Shown here one piece after another: positions 6,889-14,613 of a DNA stretch of 21,668 nucleotides (positions are counted from its first letter, which is position 1; every line of letters begins with the position of its first letter). Source of the stretch: CAYJLW01 sp964370965 (lineage in GTDB: Bacteria; Actinomycetota; Acidimicrobiia; UBA2766); the NCBI GenBank assembly GCA_964370965.1, contig CAYJLW010000070.1, positions 1 to 21,668 on the forward strand. Reading direction: 5' to 3'. Both the position numbers and the translations under genes were made by a program. The notes under the pieces are model-generated. The model was not told the DNA's origin. It ran no database searches and saw only the letters and a program-made list of their open reading frames with translations.

Positions 6889-9381
6889 CTACTCGTAGGC
6901 GAGGGCGGACACGATCTCGAGGCGGGCCGCCCGCCGGCCCGGTGCGTAGGCCCCCACCGCACCTATGACCGTGGCGAGGAGCCCGGCGTAGAGGGCCCAC
7001 GCCAGGGGGAAGCGCCAGGACGCCGCCAGCCCCGTCCAGGTGGTGACGCCGGCGAGGGACTGCGCGGACACCCAGGCTCCCAACGGCACCGAGAGGAGAA
7101 ACGCCACCCCGCCCATCGTGAGCGACTCCACGAGGACCATGCGGCGCACCTGCCCGCGGCTCACGCCGATGGCTCGCAGGACCCCGAACTCGCGGAAACG
7201 GTGTACGACCGCCATGGCGAGCGTGTTCACGATCCCGAGCAGGCCCACGACGACGCAGCAGGCCAGGATGGCGTAGAAGGGGGCGAAGAACCCGTCGAAC
7301 TCGCGGCGCACCCGGCGTTTCAGGTCCCCGGCGCTGAGCAGGAAGTGGGGCCACCGGGACAGCTCGCGGTCGAGGAGCGCCTCGCCCTCCTGGGAGGAGA
7401 CGTCCGGGCGGAGGTTGAGGGCGATCATGGACGGCTCCTGCTCGCCCCAGATCCTCGTGGCCACCCGCTCGTGTACGTAGGCGACCGTGGCCGTGTTGGA
7501 CGTACGGATCACGCCCACGACGGGGAACTCGCGCATGCCCTTGCGGGTGCGGAGCCGGGCGACGCCGCCGAGGCCGCTCCCGGTGAGGCGGGCCGAACTG
7601 GTCGTGAGCACGATCCCGCCCCGCTCCATTCCCCGCACGGCGGCGGCCTCCGTACCCTCGCTGAACGTCCAGTCCTGCACGGCCAGGTACGTGTCCGGGT
7701 GGATGCCGTCCACGAAGACCCGCTCACCTTCGACCTCGGCGGTGTGGAACGTGACCGGGCTCCAGATCCCCACCTCGGGGAGCGAGCGCAACCGTCGTAC
7801 GAGCCCCGGCTCCAGCGCCTCGAAGTCCTCGTCGCCGCGGCGGATCACGAAGTCGGAGCCGAACTCCTTGCTGATCGAGCTCAGGATCCCGGTGCCCATG
7901 GACACGTTGATCGCCCCGATGGTCAAGATGGTGGCGAGCACGACCATCAGGACTCCCAGTGTGAGGGAGGACCGCGAGCGCTCCTTCGTGAGGTGGTTGA
8001 CTGCGATGGCGCCCACACCCGGGGCGAGCGGCCGGGTGAGCGTGCCGACGAGGCGGCCTGCGGGACGCAGCACCAGCGGGACGAGGAGCACGGCTCCGGC
8101 GAGGGGGAGGAGGAGGACGACCTGGCCGAGGGGAGGGCGCAGGTCCAGTGACATGGCGAGGGAGCCCAGGGCGAGCAGGACGGCACCGGCGATCCAGCCC
8201 CGCCCGAGGCGGCGGTCCGCCGACAGGGCCGCCTCGTTGCGCATCGCCGACACGGGTTCGAGACGGCCTGCCCGGGCGGCAGGGAGGAGAGCGGCGACCA
8301 GCGTCACGCCGAGGCCGACCGCGACCCCGGTGACAAGGCCGCTGCGCGGGACGGTGAAGGTGTCGAGGGGGATGTCGCCCCGGAAGATGTTCCCCATGAG
8401 GCCGATGAGCACGCGCGAGAGCACCAGGCCGAGGCCGAGGCCGACGGCGGTGAAGACGACGGCGAGGACGAGCGCCTCGACGAGCACCACACGGAACAGT
8501 TGGTGTCTCGTCGCCCCCAGGGCCCGCAGGGTCCCGTACTCGCGGACCCGCTCCGCCTGGGACATCGCCAGGGAGTTGTAGACGAGGAAGACGGACACGA
8601 ACACGGCGATCGCCGAGACTGCGATGAAGGAGGTCTGCGTCGCCGACAGCACCCGCTGGAAGCCTGCGCCCACGGCTCCGGGCTCCTGGGCCGTGAGGCC
8701 CTCTGGGAGCCCCTTGGCGTGGCGTGCCCGCCACAGAGCGGCGTCGGTGCCCGGACGGAGCGCCAGCACGAGGTTGTCGACCTCGCCGCTGCGCCCGGTG
8801 GCCGACTGCACGTCCGCCAGCCAGGTGGCGGCGAAGCGGCCCTCGGAGGCGCGTGCCACCCCCTGGTTGCGGAGGATCCCGGACACCGTCCACGCGCTGC
8901 GGCGCTCCCCGGTGGTGAGGCGGAGCCTGGCGCCCACCGCCACCCCGAGGTCGTCGGCGAGCTCCCCCGGCAAGAGCACTTCCCGGCGTCCGGGGGTCGG
9001 GAATCGGCCCGCCGCCACCCGGTAGGTGTACACGAGGCGGTCGGCGTCGAAGTCCGTGCCCACGAGCGTGAGGGGCTCGCCGTGGCCGGCCACCTTCGCG
9101 GCCACGCCGAGGTGCGGATCGACTACCTCCACGTCGGGGAGGCGGCGGATCTCCTGGCCCAGGCTCTCCCGGAACTTCTCGAAGCCCGGCGTCGTCACCC
9201 AGACGTCGGCGCTGCCCGTGAAGTCGGTGATGATGGTCTCCAGGCTCGCCGACGTCGTGGCGTTCGCGATCAACGTGGCGAAGAGGATCCCCACGCCGAA
9301 CGCGACGCCCATGCCGGTGAGGAGGGTCCTACCCTTTCTGTGCACCAAGTGCCTGGAGCCAAGCGAAGACAGCCTGCGCAC
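6889..9381 (-). CDS. ABC transporter permease, FtsX/MacB-LolCE type, duplicated
   Basis: This 830-aa integral membrane protein has about ten hydrophobic segments. The layout is one N-terminal helix after HRKGRT, a large extracytoplasmic MacB-type domain (about 40-240) and three helices (about 265-390). Further helices follow (about 400-500), then a second outside domain and three C-terminal helices (about 700-815). This is the two-FtsX-domain form common in Actinobacteria. With the adjacent ATPase it should form a mechanotransmitting or lipoprotein/peptide-exporting ABC complex; the substrate is unknown. The GTG at 9381 is chosen because GGGGGAGG (9394-9387) ends 5 nt before it. A GTG at 9387 in the same frame overlaps the SD. 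The gene overlaps the end of the ATPase gene by 53 bp, implying translational coupling. Confidence 0.9.
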   Translation of the reverse strand: MRRLSSLGSRHLVHRKGRTLLTGMGVAFGVGILFATLIANATTSASLETIITDFTGSADVWVTTPGFEKFRESLGQEIRRLPDVEVVDPHLGVAAKVAGHGEPLTLVGTDFDADRLVYTYRVAAGRFPTPGRREVLLPGELADDLGVAVGARLRLTTGERRSAWTVSGILRNQGVARASEGRFAATWLADVQSATGRSGEVDNLVLALRPGTDAALWRARHAKGLPEGLTAQEPGAVGAGFQRVLSATQTSFIAVSAIAVFVSVFLVYNSLAMSQAERVREYGTLRALGATRHQLFRVVLVEALVLAVVFTAVGLGLGLVLSRVLIGLMGNIFRGDIPLDTFTVPRSGLVTGVAVGLGVTLVAALLPAARAGRLEPVSAMRNEAALSADRRLGRGWIAGAVLLALGSLAMSLDLRPPLGQVVLLLPLAGAVLLVPLVLRPAGRLVGTLTRPLAPGVGAIAVNHLTKERSRSSLTLGVLMVVLATILTIGAINVSMGTGILSSISKEFGSDFVIRRGDEDFEALEPGLVRRLRSLPEVGIWSPVTFHTAEVEGERVFVDGIHPDTYLAVQDWTFSEGTEAAAVRGMERGGIVLTTSSARLTGSGLGGVARLRTRKGMREFPVVGVIRTSNTATVAYVHERVATRIWGEQEPSMIALNLRPDVSSQEGEALLDRELSRWPHFLLSAGDLKRRVRREFDGFFAPFYAILACCVVVGLLGIVNTLAMAVVHRFREFGVLRAIGVSRGQVRRMVLVESLTMGGVAFLLSVPLGAWVSAQSLAGVTTWTGLAASWRFPLAWALYAGLLATVIGAVGAYAPGRRAARLEIVSALAYE

Positions 9382-10126
9382 GTTCACCTCCCCCGCCGGT
9401 GGGCTCCAAGCGCGCCACGATCTCCCCGTCGCGCAGGAACACGATGCGGTCAGCGAGGGCGGCGGCGTTCGCGTCGTGGGTGACGATCACGACCGTCTGG
9501 CCGGCATCGGCGAGGCCGCGCAGGAGGGAGAGGATCTCCTGGCCGGACGCCGAGTCGAGGTTGCCCGTGGGTTCGTCCCCGAAGACGACGCTGGGCTCGG
9601 CCAGGAGGGCCCTCGCTATCGCCACCCGCTGCTGCTGGCCGCCGGAGAGCTGCGAGGGGAGATGGTGACTGCGGTCGGTGAGACCCACGAGCGCGAGGAG
9701 TTCCTGGACACGGGCCGCATAGCGCCGGCGCGGGACGCCGTCGATGACCATCGGGAGGGCGACGTTCTCCGCCGCCGTGAGGACGGGGACGAGGTTGAAG
9801 AACTGGAAGACGAAGCCGATGCGACGGCGCCGCACGAGCGTGATCTCACGGTCGCTGAGCTCCCCCAGGGGGCGACCCTCGAGCAGAACGTCACCCGCCG
9901 AGGGTCGGTCGAGGCCTCCCAGGATGTGCATGAGGGTGGACTTGCCCGAGCCCGACGGTCCCATGATGGCGAGGAAGCGGCCCGTGTCGACGTCGAGGTC
10001 GACGCCGGCGAGGGCGCGGGTCGTGGCGCCGTCGGTGCGGTACTCCTTGGACACGCCGACCGCCTTCAGCACCGGCGGCGGCCGGGTCGCGTCGGGCGCG
10101 GTCGGGGTTCGGGGGTCGCCGGGCAC
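9329..10126 (-). CDS. ABC transporter ATPase, MacB/LolD family
   Basis: This 265-aa cytoplasmic ATPase has Walker A GPSGSGKST at residues 56-64 and a Q-loop FQFFNLVP. The signature LSGGQQQR, Walker B VVFGDEPTGNLD and the H-loop VTHDAN follow. The LTAAENV and GNLDSASG contexts are typical of the LolD/MacB/FtsE group that pairs with FtsX-type permeases. The frame is open to 10156, but the GTG at 10126 is preferred: TACGGT lies 6 nt upstream, there is no SD, and the conserved core starts well inside. It is the first gene of a minus-strand unit divergent from leuB, with 64 bp between starts. The C-terminal 18 or so residues are encoded by DNA shared with the permease gene. Confidence 0.93.
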   Translation of the reverse strand: MPGDPRTPTAPDATRPPPVLKAVGVSKEYRTDGATTRALAGVDLDVDTGRFLAIMGPSGSGKSTLMHILGGLDRPSAGDVLLEGRPLGELSDREITLVRRRRIGFVFQFFNLVPVLTAAENVALPMVIDGVPRRRYAARVQELLALVGLTDRSHHLPSQLSGGQQQRVAIARALLAEPSVVFGDEPTGNLDSASGQEILSLLRGLADAGQTVVIVTHDANAAALADRIVFLRDGEIVARLEPTGGGGERAQAVFAWLQALGAQKG

Positions 10127-10132
10127 GCCGCG

Positions 10133-10138
10133 ACCGTA
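10133..10138 (-). promoter_or_regulatory. Putative -10 box for the ABC operon
   Basis: TACGGT on the minus strand ends 6 nt before the GTG at 10126. The same hexamer precedes the MFS gene. The 64-bp region between the divergent starts (10127-10190) must also hold the leuB promoter, if there is one, but no convincing second box is seen. Confidence 0.5.
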
Positions 10139-10190
10139 CCAACAGACTGCTATCACAGGGTCTCGAATCCTCCACTACGAAAGGCCCGCA

Positions 10191-11231
10191 GTGCGCATCG
10201 CTCTCATTCCCGGGGACGGCATCGGCGCCGAGGTCCTCGCCGAGTCCACCAAGGTGCTGGCCGCCACGGGGGTGAAGGTCGAGCTCGAGACCTACGACAT
10301 CGGGGGCGACCGCTACCTGCGCACCGGCGAGACCCTGCCCGACGCCGTGCTCGACGAGCTCCCGGCCTTCGACGCCGTCCTGTTGGGTGCCGTCGGCCAC
10401 CCCGGGGTCGCCCCCGGCATCCTCGAGCGGGGGATCCTCCTGCGCCTCCGTTTCGAGCTCGACCTCGCCGTCAACCTGCGGCCCGTGAAGCTCCTCCCCG
10501 GAGTGGTCTCGGCACTCGCCGGCCGCGGTCCCTCCGACGTCGACTTCGTCGTCGTGCGGGAAAACACCGAGGGCCCGTACGCGGGGGCGGGGGGTGCTCT
10601 GCGCCGTGGTACCGCCGACGAGATCGCCGTCCAGGACTCCGTGAACACACGACTCGCCGCCGAGCGCTGCATCCGGTACGCGTTCGCCCTCGCCGTCGAA
10701 CGCGAGCGTCGCTCGCTCATGCTCGTGCACAAGACGAACGTCCTCACGCACGCCGGGGACCTCTGGCAGCGCACGTTCGACGAGGTGGCGCCGGAGTTCT
10801 TCGACGTCTCCACGTCCTATGGCCACGTCGACGCAGTCTGCCTCTGGATGGTGACGGACCCCGGGCGCTTCGACGTCATCGTCACCGACAACCTCTTCGG
10901 GGACATCGTCACCGACCTCGGAGCCGCCATCTCCGGTGGGCTCGGCTACGCGGCCAGCGGGAACCTCTCCTTGACCGGTGGCCCCTCCGTGTTCGAGCCC
11001 GTGCACGGTTCCGCCCCGGACATCGCCGGCACCGGGAAGGCGAACCCCCTCGCCGCCTGCCTGTCGCTCTGGCTGGCGCTGCGCCACGCCGGCGAGACCG
11101 CCGCCGCGGAGCGGGTGCTGGCCGCCGTGGAGGCGGTGGCGGCCGACGCGGCGGCGAAGATCGGCGGCGAGCTCACCACGGCGGACGTGGGAAACCGGGT
11201 GGCGGACGCCGTCGCGGCCATGGGAAAGTAG
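10191..11231 (+). CDS. leuB: 3-isopropylmalate dehydrogenase
   Basis: This 346-aa enzyme oxidises and decarboxylates 3-isopropylmalate with NAD+ to 2-oxoisocaproate. In the citramalate route the same enzyme type acts on 3-methylmalate. It starts VRIALIPGDGIG at a GTG, with GAAAGG (10179-10184) 6 nt upstream as SD. Family motifs are clear: GAVGHP, LERGILLRLRFELDLAVNLRP (substrate arginines), FVVVRENTEGPY, HKTNVLT (catalytic Lys), DPGRFDVIVTDNLFGDIVTDL (metal-binding Asp residues) and EPVHGSAPDIAGTGKANP (NAD loop). The single-domain layout and these motifs match the actinobacterial LeuB type closely. It begins the second biosynthetic block (leuB, ilvE, cimA). Confidence 0.96.
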   Translation: MRIALIPGDGIGAEVLAESTKVLAATGVKVELETYDIGGDRYLRTGETLPDAVLDELPAFDAVLLGAVGHPGVAPGILERGILLRLRFELDLAVNLRPVKLLPGVVSALAGRGPSDVDFVVVRENTEGPYAGAGGALRRGTADEIAVQDSVNTRLAAERCIRYAFALAVERERRSLMLVHKTNVLTHAGDLWQRTFDEVAPEFFDVSTSYGHVDAVCLWMVTDPGRFDVIVTDNLFGDIVTDLGAAISGGLGYAASGNLSLTGGPSVFEPVHGSAPDIAGTGKANPLAACLSLWLALRHAGETAAAERVLAAVEAVAADAAAKIGGELTTADVGNRVADAVAAMGK

Positions 11232-11242
11232 GACAGAACACG

Positions 11243-11295
11243 CAGGGGGGCTCTTGTCCCCCTGGGCCACCACCGGTCCTGCGCAGCGTGCGCAG
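11243..11295 (+). other. Two hairpins between leuB and ilvE
   Basis: CAGGGGG (11243-11249) pairs with CCCCCTG (11258-11264). CTGCGCA (11279-11285) pairs with TGCGCAG (11289-11295) over a 3-nt loop. Neither has a T-run. They could be a weak terminator or an RNA-processing or stability element in a leuB-ilvE transcript. No leader peptide with Leu/Ile/Val codons was found here. Confidence 0.4.
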
Positions 11296-11329
11296 CGGCC
11301 CGGACGGCGCAAAGGGCCCGGAGGAAACC

Positions 11330-12241
11330 GTGCAGAAGGTCGACTACATCTGGATGAACGGCGAGCTCGTCCCCTGGGACGAGGCGAAGGTCCATGTGCT
11401 CACACACGCCCTGCACTACGGCTACGGCGTCTTCGAGGGGATCCGCTGCTACGAGACGTCCGACGGCCGTGGGGCGGTGTTCCGTCTCACGGATCACATC
11501 CGCCGTCTCGCCCGCTCGGCGAAGATCCACCTCCTGCCCGTGCCCTTCACCGTCGAGGAGCTCGTCGAGGCCACGAAGGAGACGATCCGGGCGAACGGCC
11601 TGAAGTCCTGCTACATCCGCCCCATCCTCTTCAGCGGCTACGGCGAGATGGGCCTGAATCCCCTCGCCTGCGAGATAGACGCCGCCGTGGCCGTCTGGCC
11701 GTGGGGCGCGTATCTCGGTGAGGAAGGCATCAAGCACGGTGTGCGCACGAAGGTGTCGTCCTACCGGCGGCTCGACGTGAACATCCTGCCCCCGGCGGCG
11801 AAGGCGTCCGCCAACTACGTGAACTCGATCCTGGCGAAGATCGAGAGCGTGAAGGCCGGCTACGACGAGGCCATCATGCTCAACAGCCACGGCTTCGTCA
11901 CCGACGGCTCGGGGGAGAACGTCTTCGTCGTGCGGGACGGCGTCATCACGACGCCGTCTCTCCACGCCGGCGCCCTCGACGGCATCACCCGGGACTCGAT
12001 CATCCAGATCGCCCGTGATCTCGGCTACGAAGTGCGCGAGGACACCCTCGTGCGCACCGACCTCTACCTCGCCGACGAGGCGTTCTTCACCGGCACCGCC
12101 GCCGAGGTCGTCCCCATCCGCGACGTGGACGACCGCGAGATCGGTGAGCCGGGCCCGGTCACCCGCAAGCTGCAGGAGACGTTCTTCGCCGCCATCCACG
12201 GCGACCTCGACCGGTACAAGGCCTGGCTCGAGTACGTCTGA
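11330..12241 (+). CDS. ilvE: Branched-chain amino acid aminotransferase
   Basis: This 303-aa fold-type IV PLP enzyme moves the amino group between glutamate and the branched-chain 2-oxo acids, the last step to leucine, isoleucine and valine. It carries HALHYGYGVFEGIRCYE near the N-terminus, the PLP lysine in PPAAKASANY (Lys158), MLNSHGFVTDGSGENVF, the LDGITRDSI segment and EAFFTGTAAEVVPI. This is the IlvE pattern rather than the D-amino-acid aminotransferase or aminodeoxychorismate lyase pattern. The GTG at 11330 follows GGAGG (11320-11324) by 5 nt. An in-frame GTG at 11288 would only add Gly/Pro-rich residues. It follows leuB by 98 bp that hold two hairpins and precedes cimA by 114 bp. Confidence 0.95.
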   Translation: MQKVDYIWMNGELVPWDEAKVHVLTHALHYGYGVFEGIRCYETSDGRGAVFRLTDHIRRLARSAKIHLLPVPFTVEELVEATKETIRANGLKSCYIRPILFSGYGEMGLNPLACEIDAAVAVWPWGAYLGEEGIKHGVRTKVSSYRRLDVNILPPAAKASANYVNSILAKIESVKAGYDEAIMLNSHGFVTDGSGENVFVVRDGVITTPSLHAGALDGITRDSIIQIARDLGYEVREDTLVRTDLYLADEAFFTGTAAEVVPIRDVDDREIGEPGPVTRKLQETFFAAIHGDLDRYKAWLEYV

Positions 12242-12318
12242 GCTCCGCCCGCCGGGCCGGCACCGCGTTGGCGGTCCTTGACCCGGGGAACTCCGCCGGG
12301 GCGGTCGTGAGCCCCGTG

Positions 12319-12324
12319 TAGCCT
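12319..12324 (+). promoter_or_regulatory. Possible -10 box for cimA
   Basis: TAGCCT fits TANNNT and would give a leader of about 25 nt containing the AAGGA (12346-12350) that precedes the ATG by 5 nt. No -35 is evident. Confidence 0.3.
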
Positions 12325-12355
12325 CGGGCCAGTCCCCCCAGACGCAAGGACCACG

Positions 12356-13981
12356 ATGCGCAACCGGGCCTCCTCCTCGCTCCCCCCGCCGCCCTCCACC
12401 CCCCAGCGCGTCGCGATCTACGACACGACCCTGCGCGACGGATCACAGCGTGAGGGCCTCACCCTCACCGTCGACGACAAGCTCCGCATCGCCCGGCACC
12501 TCGACCAGCTCGGCCTCGACTACGTCGAAGGCGGATGGCCGGGGGCGAACCCGAAGGACGACGAGTTCTTCCAGCGCGCACCGGGCGAGCTGCGTCTCGA
12601 GCACGCCACGCTCGTCGCCTTCGGCTCCACGCGGCGCTCCCACCGTGACGCCGACGGCGACGACACGCTTGCGGCCCTGATGAAGGCGAGCACCGAGGTC
12701 GTCTGCATCGTGGGCAAGGCCTGGGACTACCACGTCAGCGAAGCCCTCCGCGTCGACCTCGCCGAAGGCGTCGCCATGGTCGCGGACTCCGTGGCCTGGC
12801 TGAAGGGCCACGGCAAGATGGTCTTCCTCGACGCCGAGCACTTCTTCGACGGGTTCAAGTCGAACCGCGGGTTCACGATGGACGTCCTCGCTGCTGCCGA
12901 GGGTGCCGGTGCCGATGCCCTCGTCCTGTGCGACACGAACGGCGGTTGCCTCCCGCACGAGGTGCAGGAGATCGTCTGTGCAGTCCGGGAATCCGTCACG
13001 ACGCCCGTCGGGGTGCACTTCCACAACGACTCCGACTGCGCCGTCGCCAACAGCCTCACCGCTGTGGGCTGCGGCGCCACGCAGGTGCAGGGCTGCATCA
13101 ACGGCCTCGGGGAACGCACCGGGAACGCCAACCTGTCCTCGATCATCCCGAACCTCGTCCTGAAGATGGGGGTGGAGTGCATCGACCGGGAACACCTCAC
13201 CCAACTCGGCTCCGCGAGCCATGCCATCGCCGAGATCGCGAACGTGACCATGAACCCGCAGCAGCCCTACGTGGGGCCCTCCGCCTTCGCCCACAAGGCG
13301 GGTCTGCACGTCTCGGCTCTCGCCCGGCGTCCCGACGCCTACGAGCACATCGACCCCGAGGACGTCGGCAACGCCACGCGTCTCGTCGTGAGCGAGCTGG
13401 CCGGGCGGGCGACGGTGGTGATGAAGGCCGCCGAGGCAGGAATCGACCTCGAGGACGACCCCGACACCGTGAGCGAGATCTTGGAGCGCGTCAAGGGCCT
13501 CGAGCACGTGGGCTACCACTTCGAGGCCGCCGACGGGTCCTTCGAGCTCCTCGTGCGGGAGGCGACGGGCTGGAAGCAGGACTACTTCGGTCTCGAGTCC
13601 TTCCGGGTCATCATGGAGAAGCGCGAGGACGGCGCCGTCGCCACCGAGGCCACGGTCAAGATCTGGGCCAACGGAGAGCGTTCCATCGCCACGGCCGAGG
13701 GCAACGGCCCCGTGAACTCCCTCGACAAGGCGCTCCGCCAATGCATCGGGGACCTCTACCCGCACCTCGCCGACGTGCACCTCACCGACTACAAGGTGCG
13801 GGTCCTGGACACTGCCAAGGGCACGGGCGCCGTCACCCGTGTGCTCATCGACTCCACCGACGGCCGGCGCACCTGGGGGACGATCGGCGTGTCCGAGAAC
13901 ATCATCGAGGCCTCCTGGCAGGCCCTCGCCGATTCGGTCGTCTACGGCCTCCTCCACGACGAGGGCGCCGCCGGGGGCTGA
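12356..13981 (+). CDS. cimA: (R)-citramalate synthase
   Basis: This 541-aa enzyme condenses pyruvate and acetyl-CoA to citramalate, opening a threonine-independent route to 2-oxobutyrate and isoleucine. It belongs to the same superfamily as LeuA but to the CimA branch: YDTTLRDGSQREG, LDYVEGGWPGANPKD, the metal-binding HFH (residues 221-223) in HFHNDSDCAVANS, NGLGERTGNANL, and FAHKAGLHVSALARRPDAYEHIDP. The C-terminal regulatory domain is present to residue 535 or so. The GGWPG signature separates it from LeuA, which has EAGFP. ATG 12356 has an AAGGA 5 nt upstream. With leuB and ilvE adjacent, only the isomerase step (leuCD, not in this window) and the ilv steps are missing for the route. Confidence 0.93.
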   Translation: MRNRASSSLPPPPSTPQRVAIYDTTLRDGSQREGLTLTVDDKLRIARHLDQLGLDYVEGGWPGANPKDDEFFQRAPGELRLEHATLVAFGSTRRSHRDADGDDTLAALMKASTEVVCIVGKAWDYHVSEALRVDLAEGVAMVADSVAWLKGHGKMVFLDAEHFFDGFKSNRGFTMDVLAAAEGAGADALVLCDTNGGCLPHEVQEIVCAVRESVTTPVGVHFHNDSDCAVANSLTAVGCGATQVQGCINGLGERTGNANLSSIIPNLVLKMGVECIDREHLTQLGSASHAIAEIANVTMNPQQPYVGPSAFAHKAGLHVSALARRPDAYEHIDPEDVGNATRLVVSELAGRATVVMKAAEAGIDLEDDPDTVSEILERVKGLEHVGYHFEAADGSFELLVREATGWKQDYFGLESFRVIMEKREDGAVATEATVKIWANGERSIATAEGNGPVNSLDKALRQCIGDLYPHLADVHLTDYKVRVLDTAKGTGAVTRVLIDSTDGRRTWGTIGVSENIIEASWQALADSVVYGLLHDEGAAGG

Positions 13982-13987
13982 GGGTTT

Positions 13988-14025
13988 GGAGGCCCAGGAG
14001 TGACGCACGTCACTCCTGGGCCTCC
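13988..14025. terminator. Long perfect hairpin after cimA
   Basis: An 18-bp perfect inverted repeat (left arm 13988-14005, right arm 14008-14025) has only a CA spacer and starts 6 bp after the cimA stop. The arms read GGAGGCCCAGGAGTGACG and its complement. There is no T-run, as is common for actinobacterial terminators. It is symmetrical and could act on both strands. Confidence 0.7.
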
Positions 14026-14062
14026 GACGTCGCCGGGCGAGGGGGGATTCGGCCCCCTCCGA

Positions 14063-14068
14063 TAGAAT
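14063..14068 (+). promoter_or_regulatory. Possible -10 box upstream of the 170-aa protein gene
   Basis: TAGAAT fits TANNNT and lies 32 bp before the GTG at 14101, leaving room for the AGGAGG at 14086-14091. It follows the cimA hairpin, consistent with a new transcription unit. No -35 is evident. Confidence 0.4.
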
Positions 14069-14100
14069 CCGCCGGACACACGCCCAGGAGGCCAGCCCGC

Positions 14101-14613
14101 GTGGGGACCACACCCTTTGTCCCGCAGAGCCGTGACACCGCCTACGTGCAGGAGAAGCTCCCCCCCGCACGTCCCTGGTTCGCCACCCGCCCCGGCGAGA
14201 CGGGCGGGGATCCCGGATCCGGGGCGACCACCGCGGTCGGTCCCGATGCCGGCTTCGCCCTGCGCCTCGCCCGCCTCTTCCAGGGCCGCCTTGTGCCGGG
14301 CGCCGCGGACAGGGGGGACGTGAACGCGGGCGCCACGGCCGTCGCCATGCGACGGGCGGCGGCGGGCGGCCGCGGCCCGATCGCCGAGGACCTCGAGGTG
14401 GCCTACCTCCTCACGGGTGTGCTGGAGGACGCCCCCGGGGACTGGACCGTGCAGGGCGCCGAGGTCGCCCGCCGTATCGAGGGCGTGCGCTACGACGCTC
14501 ACCGCTCGGGCGAGTTCGCGGCCGGCATCGACGAGACGTGGCTGGAGGCGAAACCGGCGGAGATCCGCCGCCGGCTGGCGTCTGACGGCCCGGGCACGAT
14601 CCTCCTCCCATGA
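14101..14613 (+). CDS. Protein of unknown function, acyl-CoA dehydrogenase partner
   Basis: I do not recognise this 170-aa protein. The GTG at 14101 is supported by AGGAGG (14086-14091) 9 nt upstream. No signal peptide or transmembrane helix is visible. The first 50 residues are Pro/Gly-rich with aromatic residues and look flexible. A charged, likely helical part follows (about 58-165), including AEDLEVAYLLTGVLEDAPGDWT, then EVARRIEGVRYDAHRSGEF and a Trp-containing acidic/basic end. Its stop overlaps the start of the acyl-CoA dehydrogenase gene (ATGA), so the two are translationally coupled. A role linked to that enzyme or its substrate is inferred from this only. Codon use resembles the neighbours. 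Confidence 0.8.
   Translation: MGTTPFVPQSRDTAYVQEKLPPARPWFATRPGETGGDPGSGATTAVGPDAGFALRLARLFQGRLVPGAADRGDVNAGATAVAMRRAAAGGRGPIAEDLEVAYLLTGVLEDAPGDWTVQGAEVARRIEGVRYDAHRSGEFAAGIDETWLEAKPAEIRRRLASDGPGTILLP

Noticed and set aside
9026..11329. Very long + strand open frame reading from the ABC region into ilvE
   Set aside because: The part before 11330 is antisense to the ABC genes and out of frame with leuB. Only the ilvE part shows family motifs and an SD.
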